From assembly GCA_963921825.1 (NCBI GenBank), contig OY997588.1:51840803-51904802 (forward strand): a stretch of DNA of 64,000 nucleotides, written 5' to 3'. The stretch comes from Erodium maritimum (lineage: Eukaryota > Streptophyta > Magnoliopsida > Geraniales > Geraniaceae). Every line of letters starts with the position of its first letter. Within the stretch, counting starts at the first letter, position 1. Made by a program: the position numbers and the translations under genes. This document shows, piece after piece, positions 44,426 through 57,427 of the stretch. The notes under the pieces are model-generated. The model was not told the DNA's origin and ran no database searches. It saw only the letters and a program-made list of their open reading frames with translations.

Positions 44426-45885
44426 CACACTCTGAGATTTAACCCTCAGAATGGTACGACAAGCGCACCGGTCGTCAAGTAGTATTCGGGTTTTAAGTCC
44501 GAGATATCGTACCCAAGGGGGCAATTAGACAAGCACTTTAGTTAATTAATTCGATGGTCAAGCTATTCCTATAACAATGATTCGTTTGGTTTTGTAAAAT
44601 GTAAATTCATGCAAGTAAGGAGATTATATGAATGATCTGAAAATAAGCACAAAGTCACAGCAAGATTGTAAATCAAAGATAAAAAGCGATCTAGGACATT
44701 AACGGGGTTCGAATGTGATGAATGACTTAACAGAGTTCGGTATGCATTTGCAACTAATACTATTCTAAGGGCAACGGGAATTCTCTAAGTATAGCCTTAA
44801 CCATCTCTCGATCGTATTAGGACCCTAACATACTCGGTCCACCTAATTATCTCTAATCTAGGTGTAGAGCGGTATATAGCATTATATTCTATGAATTCCT
44901 CTAACTTTCGGGTTTTACTCCTATAGCTATTGCACTCGTGTCAGTCTAACCATATTCTGGCTTAGATTAAAACCCGAGCTATCACATTCCTTTTCCTCCT
45001 ATTAACCTCATTTCTCAATTGTTGGTTAACACGATTTAAACATTTCCCACATGATCAAGGCGAAAAAGGCATTACGAACAAAATGAGATAAAAAAAAATC
45101 CTAACACTAGTTTAACAATTGCATAACCCGAACAAGTTAATTCTACTCATCACATCTTTACCCCTAGCCCTAGATCAATGGGAGTTTAGTTCATAGCAAG
45201 GAGACGAGAACACAAGGAATTGATAAAAACCATGATACTCTTATTAATCCAATGAAGTAATACAATTGTCAAAGTTTAATCATAACCTACGAAACCTTCA
45301 ATGATGAGTTCCACTCTTTTTTGATCTTTAAGTCTTCTCCTCCAAGTGCTCTCCAAGTTCTCCCAAGGTGTGTGTTTCTTCTCAATTTCGTGATACCTCT
45401 CAATCTGACCTAAATTCCCATTTATATGACGGGTTAACTCTAATTAAAAATAGGAAACGCGGCTGGAAATCGCGTTTTTACGTCTGCGCGGTCGCTTGCA
45501 CGCCGTGCAAGTTTCTGGTGCACTTAAGTTGCACGGCAATTTGCACGCCGTGCAAGTTTCTGGTGCACTTAAGTTGCACAACAACTTGCACGCCGTGCAA
45601 GTTTCTGGTGTATTTTCTTGACTCCTCTGTCCAGAGTGCACCAGTTTGTTGCACGGCGTGCAACAAACTGGTGCATGTTGCTGACACTTCTGTCCAACTT
45701 CCAAATTCGCTCCGTTTCACTCTCGAATTGCCCCTTTTTGCTCCGAAAACTTGATGAACCCTGAAAGAAGAACAATTACACAATATGAGAGTAAAATGCA
45801 TCAATTTATACTGACTCGAGATTAAAAAAAGAACATAAATGTGGGCTAATGACATCTAAAATAGATGTATTTTATGTCAACATCA
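44426..45885 (-). mobile_element. Probable LTR of an Athila-like Ty3/gypsy fossil
   Basis: The right edge ends TGTCAACATCA and is followed by ACACCCCACACTTAAGC, which on the minus strand is a purine-rich tract of the sort seen before Athila/Tat 3' LTRs. A TCCGAGATATCGTACCCAAG phrase at about 44492-44515 and the internal minisatellite support an LTR. The outer (left) edge is not sharply defined. A related end occurs at about 58890-58935. Confidence 0.5.
45485..45680 (+). repeat. Minisatellite with dyad GCACGCCGTGC
   Basis: Three units of about 51 bp carrying GCACGCCGTGCAAGTTTCTG, then an inverted unit with GCACGGCGTGCAACAAACTG. Each contains the palindrome GCACG(C/G)CGTGC. Confidence 0.85.
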
Positions 45886-46060
45886 ACACCCCACACTTAA
45901 GCTTTTCTTGTCCCGAGAAAATTACACAAACAAAGCAGTAAGATATGTCCCGGTTAAACCTTGAGGTTCACCCCGATAGGAGGAGTCCGGGCCTCCTTTA
46001 TTCAAGAATGGTAAAATAAAGATGCAGCATGCAAAAAGGTTACGAAAATTTGGTGATGGC
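45886..46060. other. Athila-like internal sequence
   Basis: Purine-tract side of the fossil, cut by the LTR element that starts at 46061. It probably continues at 50640. Confidence 0.4.
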
Positions 46061-47869
46061 TGTAAGGGAATGTAGGTTAGTATATTGACGATAAACAAAT
46101 TCAAATAAACAAATAAACAAACTGAAATAATAGAATAACCTTTACCGATCAGCTAGCTTACTGATTACGGAATAAGAAATTCGGGTTTAGTCGAGTCCAG
46201 GTACTCTTGTCTCCTTAAGACATTGGCAGCGGTCTCCCAGGATACAATGACTAACGTCAGCGAACTCAACTCCATGTAGAGAAATCACCAGGACTAAGGA
46301 AGAATGAAAATGAAATTGGAAGAGAAAGTGATGGTTTTCGATCTATGGTATTTGATATGTTTGGTATTTGTAAAGTGCTTGAAGTATGTAGAAGATGATT
46401 TAGGAAGTTGGTATTTATAGGCTCTCTAATAGGGATAAGAAGGTAATTTTATGGGGTAGCTAATCCCATAAAAGCCTCTCATTAAGAGGTCATGGCCAAC
46501 CAACTAATAAATCAGATTTAATACCATAAAACATATTTAAAACCATAAAACACAATTAATCCCATAAAAACACATTTTGACCACATTTTCCCAACAATCC
46601 CCCCCAAAAATGTGATGGGAACGGAAAAGGAACGAGGGAGCGGTGACTTCTCAAAGTCGATACCTGCATAGGATAGGTAGATGTTCGTCCTTGAACCTTC
46701 CGTTGTGAAAGTATATTTACTCTGCTGACTGACTAGTAGACGCGATGTCCTTGAACTATTCTGTCGTTTGTGCAGATGATGATATACCCCACACAGATAC
46801 CAACGAACACGGTTTGGTTCTCATTGGTGTGCCCGTTATGGTCATGGACACTGCCTGGTTCTGCAAGAGTTTAACATGACTAGCCCCATTAGTCACCCTT
46901 GAAGCGACACACTTCCTCTCACATAGGTGATTCACTTTGCTCAATACTCTTGATGCAAGAAATCATTAAAAGCCATGCTTATCCTTCACACGTCACTTGT
47001 TTGCATCATAGGAATGGACTCGGGGTTGGACCCCCACAGTGACCGTACACGGGTTATGCAATTAGGTTGTCCCATTGAACCTAGATCTTGGGATCTCCAG
47101 TCAATTAGGTTGGGTTTTCCTTCACATAACGCCTTTAAATGGGCTTCAGTCACATTCCCTTGGATGTCTTTTTCTCAACTAGATCTCAATGTAACATTTA
47201 GTTTGGATCCGCGGTGTTATCACGTTTGAGATCAGTTGTTATGCCAACTCAAGTTCTGTGTCTTAGTAGTAGCTACTACATTACACACGTATGGCATAAA
47301 CACATATCTTAGTTGTTTGGAAATATTTTGCGTAGTGGGACCGACCCCCACATTTACAAGTAATTACACAAAAAAGGTTTTTCCCCCTTTTATAATTATC
47401 CAAAATTGAAATCATTCAACTTGGTCAAATTACAAATTAGCTTGATTTGAGAATCCAAATTTAATCGTTCTAACATGTTTCGCAATGAAAACAGAAACCG
47501 ATTAATTGGTCAACGATCAAACTAATCTTGTCAATAATAAATCGATATGTTCAATTTAACTTGTATCACAGAATTCGAATCGATTAGTTAAGTTTAATCG
47601 TTCGTACGTTGAAAGTCGAAAATTTTCATTTTTTTTTCAAGTTCGTGTATAGTTTTACTCCAATTAAGACTAAATAGAACATATTCAATTTGTCATTGTT
47701 TAATCGGATAACTTCTAGTTGTTGAAAACACGTTTGATTTTCATCTATTCGTACGTGTTCTACGTTTTAGAACCGAATCAGATGTACTTTACGGATTTTA
47801 CACAAGTACGTATATTTGACCGTCTTGACGTGTTTTCCAAGAAAACGATTGATCACTTTTAGAAAATGA

Positions 47870-48840
47870 ACCTTTCCATTTTTTTTTCTTTTTTTTTTCA
47901 TGATCCGTTGTGAAAAATACGTTTTTGGAAAGTAGGAAATCATTTTGGAATTAATTCCAATTTTTATCCTTCTTATAATTTCAGGAAAGTAAGAAACCGT
48001 TTAGGAAATATTCCACTTTGTTTCTTTCTTGAATTTAGAGAAAACCGTTTAGAAATTTTATTCCAAGTTCGTTCCTCTCGTTTTCGAATTCCGTATGAAT
48101 TCAAACTTTTATCAAGAATACATGATTTCCTTGAAAATTAATCTTGAAACAAACGTTAATTTCCCTTAAACGAAAATTTATATATATATTTATTTTATTT
48201 TCCCTTTTATTTTCCACCATTCGTTGTGGAAAAATACGTTTTTTTTCAAAGTAGAAAACCGTTTAGGAAAATTATTCCAATTTGTTTTCTTCTTGAAAGA
48301 TTAAGAAACACGTTTAGGAATTGAATTCCAAGTTTGTTTCTTTTGAGAAAACGTTTAGGAAAAATTCCAAGTTTATTTCCCTCGATCATAAATTCCATAT
48401 GAATTCAAAATTTGTTCAAGAATATATAATTTCCTCATAAATTATTCTTGAAACAAACAATTATTTCTTTTAAAAGAAAACCTTATTTTTTTTCAAATTA
48501 GAAAACCGTTTAGGAAAATTATTTCCAATTTTTTTTCCTCATGAAAAATTAAGAAACACGTTTAGGAATTGAATTCCAAGTTTGTTTCTTTTGGGAAAAC
48601 GTTTAGGAATTAAAATTCCAAGTTTATTTCCCTCAACCATGAATTCCGTATGAATTCAAAATGTGTTCATACGTGTTCTACGATTACAACTAAACCACAA
48701 TAGTTGATCATCTCCATGTGTTTCCAAGAAACAAGATCGATCAACAAGAAACCGTTTAGGAACTAGTTCCAATTTGTTTCTTGAATCAAGGGAAAACCGT
48801 TTAGGAACAATCCAAGTTTCTTTCCCTTGTCTCGAATTCC
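47870..48840 (-). repeat. Degenerate repeat of a CCGTTTAGGAA...TCCAAGTTTGTTTC phrase
   Basis: About ten diverged units of 45-70 bp in the interior of the pol-less LTR element. There are secondary repeats of GAATTCCGTATGAATTCAAA, itself close to a dyad. No coding capacity. Confidence 0.7.
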
Positions 48841-50100
48841 GTATGAATCCGAAGAAAAAAAAACAAGTTTTTTTTTGTTTCTTGTTTTTTTGTTTCTGTC
48901 CAACCGGGTCGGATCTGACCCGCTAGAGTGCCCAAACCGGTCCAGCGCCCAAGTCCCACGCCAGCGACCCGCGTGTTTGACCCGCGGTCTGCCCCGGTTC
49001 AGCGCCCGACCCGTGACCATCCACGCCCGCGCGCGCGTTTCTCCGTTTGATGTTGTTGTGGGCTGGGACCTTTCAACTTGTCTTGGGCTGGATTGGTTCT
49101 TGGGCTCGAATTCTTTTCTTTCTCTTTGTCTTGTACAACACCTGCGGCTCAGAAAACAAAACAAAACAAATAGAACCCAACTAGGGTTATTATACTTCAA
49201 CGCTCAGCCAAAAAATGAACCTCCTTCACCCCTCCTTCTTCAGGCACAAAAACCAAAAAGTCCTCCCTTCTTCAACCTCTAGCCACCTGTAACGGCAAAG
49301 ACAAGTAACGACAAAGACAAGGAGAACGTTTTTTTTCTTCGTTTCTTCGACCTCCAGCTACGAGGTGTTTTCGGATTCAACCTGCAACAAGGAGAGAACA
49401 CCAACAACGGAACAGACTTTCGAGCTCGAACAAGGGTAACACGACGTTCCTTGCCTTGAAAATCGAAACTCAAGGTAAGAAGCACAATTTTACCAATTAA
49501 ATCTCAGTTTGGAAAAACTTTTCTCTTTCTGAAACTTTTGATTTTGATTAAATCTGAAATTCGAAAGCTCCCTTTAAATATGAATCCAAAAATAAGAATC
49601 AAGACTTTGATTCAAACGTTTGTTTTTAGACTTTTGATACACGGTTCGAAAAAATTGATCTGATGCTTTTCAAAATTCGATTTGAACTTTATTTTCTCGT
49701 TTCTGGAAAAACCAGATTCTAACCAACGATCTTTTTGTTTTTCGTTTCCGAAAACTGAGAAAAAAAAATTAACTCGCCTGTCAAACTGCTTGTTGAAAAA
49801 GATCAGAAGAAAAAAATTGTTTCTTTTTTCAACTCAAACTGATTCGTGGAAAAAGAAAAAATTCCAAATCATTTTTTTTCTTTTTCTCCTGCACACAACA
49901 ACCTTGTCAATTGATCGTTAGGAACAGATAATCAAATACAATTCTAAATTTACCAATCTCCTTTTATTGTCTGTTCAGGTACTTCAATCAGAAGCCGAAG
50001 AATCAGCCAAACTAGGATTTAGAACTTGTAGAACCTATTCATCTTCAAAATAATCTTTGAATCTGTTCATAGTTGATATAATGTTCAAGTGTCTTAAGAT
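48841..50100. other. Remaining interior of the pol-less LTR element
   Basis: A GC-rich patch at 48900-49080 (GGGTC/GACCC repeats) is followed by a pyrimidine-rich and AT-rich stretch. Frames there are short and low-complexity. It could be captured sequence; nothing is recognised. Confidence 0.4.
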
Positions 50101-50639
50101 TGTAGGGAATTTAGGTTAGTATATTGACGACAAACAAATTCAAATAAACAAATTAACAAATTGAAATAGTAGAATAACCTTTACCGATTACGGAATAAGA
50201 AATTCGGGTTTAGTCGAGTCCAGGTACTCCTGTCTCCTTAAGACACTTGACAGCCCCGTATGGGCAGCGGTCTTCCAGGATACAACGACTAACGTCGGCG
50301 AACTCAACTCCGTGTAGAGAAATCACCAGGAATAAGGAAGAATGAAAATGAAATTGGAAGAGAAAGTGATGGTTTTCGATCTATGGTATTTGATATGTTT
50401 GGTATTTGTAAAGTGTTTGAAGTATGTAGAAGATGATTTAGGAAGTTGGTATTTATAGGCTCTCTAATAGGGATAAGAAGGTAATTTTATGGGGTAGCTA
50501 ATCCCATAAAAGCCTCTCATTAAGAGGTCATGGCCAACCAACTAATAAATCAGATTTAATACCATAAAACATATTTAAAACCATAAAACACAATTAATCC
50601 CATAAAAACACATTTTGACCACATTTTTCCAACAATGAC

Positions 50640-52583
50640 TGAGTTAAAGTATGCTTGTTGGTCATAAGAGCTTTCTCAGAATTACACACCACAAAATCGA
50701 GCAAAGTTCAAGAAAATACATAAACCAATGAATGCAAATAAGCAAGCTACTACTCACATTAAAGACCGACTCCCCTAACGAGCACCCCCTCGTTCACTTT
50801 ACTGGTGTGCTTCCTCTTTTCCCTACTACACGGATCTTAGAGATTCATATGCTACTAGTTAATCCCATCTCCACTAATCGTGAGGAATCATGGCAATCAA
50901 GAATAAAAAAGGACTTATATTCAGCTTGTAATGTATGGCTAGGCAAAGGGCATGGAAAGGATTTAAAACACGAAACTCATAAAACAAAACGTGTCAAACA
51001 TGCTTCATCTCACCCCATAACCACTTTTCACACATCCCGCTTACTTTCACCTCAAGTCTCTACCAAACCATTTCTTAGACACTCTTTATGAGTCTACTTG
51101 TTGGGCTAATATTTTTTTTCTTTCTTTTGCCCCTTTTATTTCACCTTTTCGTTTTTCCTCTCTCGATTTTGTTTTCTTTTTCTTACCCATTAAATTCCTT
51201 GGGTACAAGAGAGGTCTCTATCTTATTTTCTTTTTCTTTTTTTTTCTTCCACAAACCAACTGGCACATTATCAACAAGACTTCATTTTCCTTGTAATCAC
51301 TCAACTCACAAATAAATTCCCAACACCCCCTCTCATGAAGCACATAAGACACGAAATATGGATTCAAAAATAACATGAGGATATACAAGAAATGATGGGC
51401 ACATAGGTTTGTAATGTAATGGTTAGAAACGAAAGGCCATAGGCTCAAACTAGGTGACTAAGAAAATAATGTAAGGTTAGAGATTTGGATCAAACGTTCC
51501 AAGGATGGCCTAAAATCATTTTTCCAGTTTAACCATGTTCCTCACTCTAATTCACCTCGATTCGGATACACAAGTAGTTCTAGACTCAGCTTACAATGCA
51601 TAGGAATCAAAGGAAGCAACGACTAATCAAGTAAACACTCAGAGTGCAAACAAAAGAGCGATCTTAATGCATGTGCTTACTCTACTTAATTGATTCATGC
51701 TAATCTATGTATTATTTGAACAGTGTAAGAAACTGGCACGTGTAACAGTTCAATCATCGAAGTCCTAAGATCCTGCACTCTCTTACTCAATCATATCACC
51801 AGAAAATATTTTTTGATTTTTTGATTTTTTGATTTTTTTGATTTTTTTTCAATGCAGCACAATATGCAGACCAAAAGTGTGAAATGAAACACAAGCACCC
51901 CACCCCACACTTTAAAACACAACACTGTCCCTAGTGCGACTCTAACACAATTGACCACATGCATCCCACAACAAATATTCAGAACATGTCACCCCACACT
52001 TGTCAGTTAGCATAGATTCAACCACCATACAGTCCTATATGTTTATACTATCAGCACAACAGTTCGGGTGCTCGGCACCCACCAGATGACATATAGGAGT
52101 AAAACAGCGAGAAAAAACAATAATAAGCAAGAGGGTAAGAAAACTGCCCCTCGAAGAACCGATGTGTGGTATGCCAGTGACGTGGGGATCCTGTGGTGCA
52201 TAGATGGATGGAGAACTCCTCACCCAATCAAGCCTGTAGGAGCCTGACGTCTCGCGTGTAGTCGATATCCATACACTCTCCAATCCATTGTTGGGGGGGG
52301 GGGCTCCCAACTAGCGCATTTGTTTAACGTCGTTAGCTCGACGAAAGGGCCGGCCAAGTCCAGCCATGCAATGCTCCAGAAGCCAGCGGCAGAGCTCATG
52401 CACAAGCACAAACAACTAAAACATAAACTTGAACAAACACAATAACTGATTATACTTCTCAACATGGTAACCGTGACATGCGGGTCCTGACAATAATACC
52501 TACCGCATGCAAAAAGATAAGACAAGAATAATCGACCGACTACTATGTACAAACTCTAACTGGGGTTAGGCCACAGAGGCCTA
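50640..52583. other. Athila-like internal non-coding region
   Basis: AT-rich, with several CACCCCACACTT-type phrases (near 51899 and 51990) like the one beside the LTR at 45886, which is typical of the long untranslated region of Athila-type elements. A repeated TTTTTTGATTTT tract lies at 51808-51848 and a run of ten G at about 52294. No gene. Confidence 0.45.
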
Positions 52584-53785
52584 CTAAGGTGGATCATCGG
52601 GTCTGGTAATGCCCATGTGCCCAAATAGGGTGGACATTTGGCTTTTCAGCCATAACTGGTCCCGGGTGTACTCATCGCGCCACTCATCAATGAGTTGACG
52701 ATTGGTTGCAATGGCAAGACTATTGGCCTGTATATCGGCCTGTAACTCCGGGTACCAAAATGGCACCTGCTGGGAACTACCCTCACCCCTCTCCTGCTGG
52801 GAAGTGCCCTCACCGGCTTTATGGTGACCTGCTTCAGGCATCTCAGGTGCGGGTAGCGAGGGTTTAAACCTTGGGAGGACTTTCTTGTCCACCAAATGCG
52901 TCCCTGATCCAAGAATAGGTGTCTCCTGAACCAGCTCAGGATCCCACATACCTAAAGACATGGCCACCTGAGTCATTACTGCCCCACACACGATAGGGAT
53001 AGGATGACTCTTCTGAGTTTGTTCTTCTAAATATTTTAACAAGAAAAGCTCAAGTGGGGCTCTTATATTTCTTGCAAAATCGTGTACTTTACACATTTCC
53101 CTCACCATTACCGTCCCTTAGCTTTCATCCCGACCAAAGAGTGCATAGGCGAGAAGCCTATGAAAATAGAAGAGTTCTGGATCTCTGAGCCAGGATGCTT
53201 TTTGAGATCGGGACTAACCCTTACCATCACCACAAATGACTTCCCACATAAAGTCATTAATTTCGCAGGGGGTATGCACCTTGTATGTAGGTGCAAAACC
53301 CACAAGTCCACCAAACTCTAGTGGAGTTACTGTAAATTCTCTCCCACATACTCGAAAAATGAAGCGAGAAATTCTCGAGTGAGCCTCTCATAAGATGGAA
53401 CTCTCCAAGTAAGCAACTTGGGCCACCCAACGTGCTTAAGCCGCCGGGAAAATGAGGCTTCCGTACTGAATTCCTTTAAAATCTCGGGGTCAAAGAACCT
53501 ATTTGCCAAAACGGGTCTAAGTCGGATTCGATCCATGTTCTTCCTCCTATCATCAGAAAAGAAAATACAGGCTCGATTAGGAGTACCTGCCTCGGTGTTC
53601 TCGGGCTCCTCATCACTGGAATCATAGTCGGGCAATTCTTCTGCACGGAGGCTAGGATGCTCCTCTTCTTTTTGCCGCTTATTGGCGGGTTCCTCTCGAG
53701 AACCACGCCCACGTCCTGCTCCGGATGATGAAGCACGTCCTCCGCTGACAACCGTCTTGCATCCCCCGCTGCCCCGAGTAGACAT
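52584..53785 (-). mobile_element. Athila-type ORF1 (gag-like) fossil
   Basis: Minus-strand frames: an upstream part starting MSTRGSGGCKTVVSGGRASS with a basic/acidic low-complexity head and a later FDPEILKEFSTEASFSRRL...LTREFLASF stretch, and a downstream part with FARNIRAPLELFLLKYLEEQ and a polar tail. This pattern matches the 'putative plant transposon protein' domain found in ORF1 of Athila-like Ty3/gypsy elements. It is broken, with a few breaks. No pol follows in the window, so the element is incomplete. Confidence 0.65.
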
Positions 53786-53799
53786 GTCGATCTGCACAC

Positions 53800-54148
53800 C
53801 AAATTTTTTTTTACCGAAACAACACAGTTAGACTTTGCACGGCGTGCGTCTGAGCGTGCACGACGTGCGCCTTCAACCCTGCACGGCGTGCACTTTACTT
53901 TGCACGGCGTGCGTCTGCTCCAGTTTTGTCCTTGCACCGTCAATCCTGCACAACCTGCGGCCTAACTCTGTCCCCAAGCTTTCCTTTCTTCCCTTGAGTT
54001 CGTAGAACGGGATTTGAAGCTAAATCCGTGAAGATTAGTGAGAACTTGATAGGGTAGTGTATGGGTTTCTAAGAACGTGGGGTTAAGGGCTTGGAAGAAT
54101 GATGATGCATTATGGAAGTGGTGTTGGATTTGATGTTAGGAAGATGAA
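53800..54148. other. Fossil leader with GCACGGCGTGC dyads
   Basis: Four diverged copies of TTTGCACGGCGTGCGTCTG between 53835 and 53925 share the dyad core of the minisatellite at 45485-45680. The rest, to the LTR insertion at 54149, is unassigned. Confidence 0.5.
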
Positions 54149-56373
54149 TGTCACGCCCCAATTTCAGTAAAACCGAACTCGGGACGCGAACGTTTAAAAT
54201 CATAAAATATTTGAAACCTGTTTTGAATCAACACTTTAAAATCGCCATTTAATTAATCAAAATAATATACACAACTCAAAAACGTCCCAACAAATGGACA
54301 AAGTACAACGTATCCGTCACTAGACTCAAAAGATAAAACCCGGACTCCCCGCTCCTAGCTCCTCAAGCTTCGAGAGCTCACCTAGTCCGTCCTGTGATCA
54401 GTACCTTTAGGAAAAGCAGCTAGGGGTGAGCGTTCGCTCACCACCAAGGATAACAGACTGACTACGGCATACTTAGCAGACAATGCCGGTAACACCAAAA
54501 CCAAACCCAACACCTGGAATACCATTCCCAAACTCAAGTAACTCAACTGACACACGACCTGTTACTTTCCTCAACAGACTCAACACTCGGACTCGTAATG
54601 TAGACCCAACACAACGATCACGACCTCTTCCAAGGACTCAAAAGACAACCACGCAACACCCAAGATTACAAAGGATCGCACACAAAACAAGATCACAAAG
54701 GATCGCATACCAGCTGCTCAGTAACCTCCCTCACGCCCTTTACCGATCTCAGTCAGGCCAGGCGCTCGACCTATTGCATTTTCCTCGACACAAAGTCGGA
54801 CCAGGCTGTCGACCTGTCATACTCACAACCCAAACCACACACGCGCGACCAGGACCCCTTTCCTCACGGGCGGGCCCCTTACCCCGTCTGAACATGTAGA
54901 CGTGTGTCACCCGTTTCATGAAGCGGTCCCCCAACCTCAGTTAACCACAGTCACAATCACAGCCAAAGCTCAACAAATAGCAACAACACCAGTCCAACAC
55001 CCCACGGGCACTCATGGCCACCCAAGACACACTAACAGTCAAGACTCGGGTTCAACAACCCCACGGGCACTCACGGCCACCCAAAATACCAACGATAAAA
55101 CACGGGTTCAACAACCCCCACGGCACTCATGTCCACCCAAGACACACCAATAGTAACTCACGGGCTCAACAACCCCACGGGCACTCATGGCCACCCAAGA
55201 CTCCAACAGTAAAACACGGGCTCTCATGGCCACCCAAGACACCAACAATAAAACACGGACTCTCATGGCCACCCAAGACACCAACAATAAAACATGGGCT
55301 CTCATGGCCACCCAAGACATAAACTAAACAATCAACCTCTGGGCATGGTCATATGCCTCCAGTAGTTCTATTATCGATAAGTTCACTGCTCCTACGACAC
55401 TACTAAGTGTCACATGCTTTTCTAATATTCGCTAAGTTCTCGTATCATGCCTTTCTAATATTCGATAAACCTACTTATCCAAAGACACCCCGGTGTCATA
55501 TGTGTAATAACCACTCCCGGTCAACGCCAGTCAAATCTGCGAAAAACCGGAAAATTTAAAATAGAAAAAAGAAGAGAAGTGTTTAGAGAGAGAAGGAGAA
55601 GGAGAAGAAGAGAGAAAAGGGAGGAAGCTAGGGTTTGGAGGCACTATTCATGTCATCTAACCCTTGGATCGTCTCAAAGTTCGAAGAATCAAACTCTCTT
55701 CGTCTTCCTCTACGGTAATCACCAAACCGATCATCGTTTTGCTAAATCTCAAATGTTAGGGTTTGGTTAAAATGAGTAGTTTAGGGTTGTTTTGAGGTTT
55801 TGGGTTTCTTGGAGAAGATTTGGAGACGTTTGGAGGTGAAGGAGCACGATTTTCGGTGACCGGGAGCTCGGGAGGAGCTCCGGCCACCATATAGGGTGGC
55901 CGGCCACCATGTGAGGTGGTTGGCCGGAGATAGGGCCGGCCACCACCATGGTGGGCCGGGCCCCTAAGTGCCCTAGAACTTTGGAATCGAAAGTGGGCCC
56001 TACCACGAAAATCGGACGTTTCGGGCCCCGAACGGACACTTTTTCCAAGAAATTACGAAACTTCGCGGGCTACAAGGAAACGGCTCAACTAAGACCGCTG
56101 CAAAGACGGCTAAGCTTTTTGGATCCAAAACGGTCCTCGAATGGACCAAAATGTCGCTTGGTTGACTTTTCCAGCGAAAAGTCAACATTTCCCAAATTGA
56201 TCAGAAAGTTGCCCTGAGTTCCCCGGAACTCACTTTGGTCAATATCGGGGTCAACTTAAGTCCGGTATGACCCTCGGGGTCCAATTCCGGTTCAATTCAA
56301 TGTCTGCTCAAATTTTTTAAATTTTCCTGTTTTTCGCAGATATGACTGGCGTTGACCGGGAGTGGTTATTACA
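54149..56373. mobile_element. Rearranged long-LTR family copy (copy E)
   Basis: 54149-55502 is the 3' part of a minus-oriented long LTR (TGTCACGCCCC, hairpin near 54427-54445, minisatellite). At 55503 a plus-oriented LTR start TGTAATAACC begins. It runs with internal gaps to about 55980, where the sequence switches to minus orientation again and ends GGTTATTACA at 56373. The segment 55503-56373 therefore has inverted LTR starts at both ends and a foldback character. No matching target duplication is found across the whole or the inner segment. Confidence 0.75.
54995..55325 (-). repeat. LTR minisatellite, copy E
   Basis: About seven units with CACGGGCTCTCATGGCCACC or CCCCACGGGCACTCATGGCC, as in the other long LTRs. 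Confidence 0.88.
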
Positions 56374-57207
56374 TTGGCTTCCTCATTTGACGTCCTTGTA
56401 ATGGGTTGAGCAACTCGGAGGAGGGTCGTGGTGGTGGGACCTTCTTCCCATCTTCCATTGGGGCTGAGAGCGGTGATAGGACAGGTACGGTGGCCATGAG
56501 GGCGGCGGTTGCAGGTGATGTCAGCATAGATAGGGGTAGGATTTCCTCGATAAGAACGCACGACTGGCCTGGGAGAATAGAGTAAATTCGGGAGCACATG
56601 GATGCCGAAATGATTGTTTATCGCTCACTATTCAAACAAACAACAGTTTTACCATCCAAAATAAATGAAAATCAAATTTAAATATAGAATCAACATTTTA
56701 TCATAATAAAATTTCTAAAATCTGAATCAAACTTTTAAAAATGCAAATAAAAAAAATCATATGAACACAACATCTTGGCATATAAATTTGAATAATCCAT
56801 TCCAAAATTTTATTTCATCGGTGAGATCTACAACATGAAATTTGATTTCATTTACAATTAAACCTCAGTCAAATTTCATTTCATTTCAAACCATACTCAG
56901 AAATTTGGGATAAATAAGTTTTGGTATCCTTTTTTTCGGTCCACGAACATTAAGGTTTCACACTGTTAGAAACAACTATTTTAATATCCTTATGTTTGGA
57001 CCACGAACCTTTTATGCATTTAGGGTTAAAAACAACGGAATATTTCATTCTGTTAGTCATGTGACACTATGTGCAAGTTAGTGGAAAGTAAATTTCCGAT
57101 TTTACCCTTATTCATTTGAACCTTGTGAAATGTACAGATGAAATTACCTTTATACGCATATCAATAACTATACAAATAAAAAGTTATATATCAATAACAA
57201 ATAAAAT
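56374..57207. other. Unassigned sequence right of LTR copy E
   Basis: 56374-56600 keeps a GC-rich minus-strand open stretch (Pro/Arg/Thr-rich, with YSPRPVVRSYRGNPTPIYAD) of unknown origin, similar in composition to the unidentified insert near 21.8 kb. 56600-57207 is AT-rich without features. Confidence 0.3.
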
Positions 57208-57214
57208 TAAAATA

Positions 57215-57420
57215 AGGGTTAATATCATAAAGCACCACACAAGTACACACATTTTTCAAATAACACACTAAGTTATGATTTTTTTTCATGTGGCACACCT
57301 ATGTATCAACAAACTTTGATAATTTGTTGGTACATAGGTATGCCACATGAAAAAAATCGTAACTTGATGTATTATTTGAAAAACATGTATACATGTGTGG
57401 TGCTTTATGATATTAACCCT
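57215..57420. mobile_element. Small foldback MITE, well preserved
   Basis: Starts AGGGTTAATATCATAAAGCA and ends with its complement. The arms are about 95 bp of a 206-bp element and highly similar, so it would fold into one long hairpin. Flanked by TAAAATA at 57208-57214 and 57421-57427 (7 bp, possibly 8). Superfamily not assigned; hAT-like by duplication size. Confidence 0.88.
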
Positions 57421-57427
57421 TAAAATA

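Larger units (their letters stand above)
46061..50634 (-). mobile_element. LTR retrotransposon without pol, nested in the Athila-like fossil
   Basis: Two direct LTRs, 46061-46596 and 50101-50634, start TGTA and end CCAACA and differ by roughly a dozen bases and two small length changes, so the insertion is fairly young. The flanks ATGGC (46056-46060) and ATGAC (50635-50639) are a 4-of-5 target duplication. CCCCCCCAAAAATGTG right of the first LTR is the purine tract of a minus-strand element. I do not recognise a standard primer-binding site by the other LTR. The 3.5-kb interior has no gag or pol, so it is a non-autonomous (LARD-like) element or an internal-deletion derivative. Confidence 0.85.

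Noticed and set aside
52035-52552. Minus-strand frames of about 90-110 codons
   Set aside because: No motif, and they lie in the non-coding part of the Athila-like fossil.
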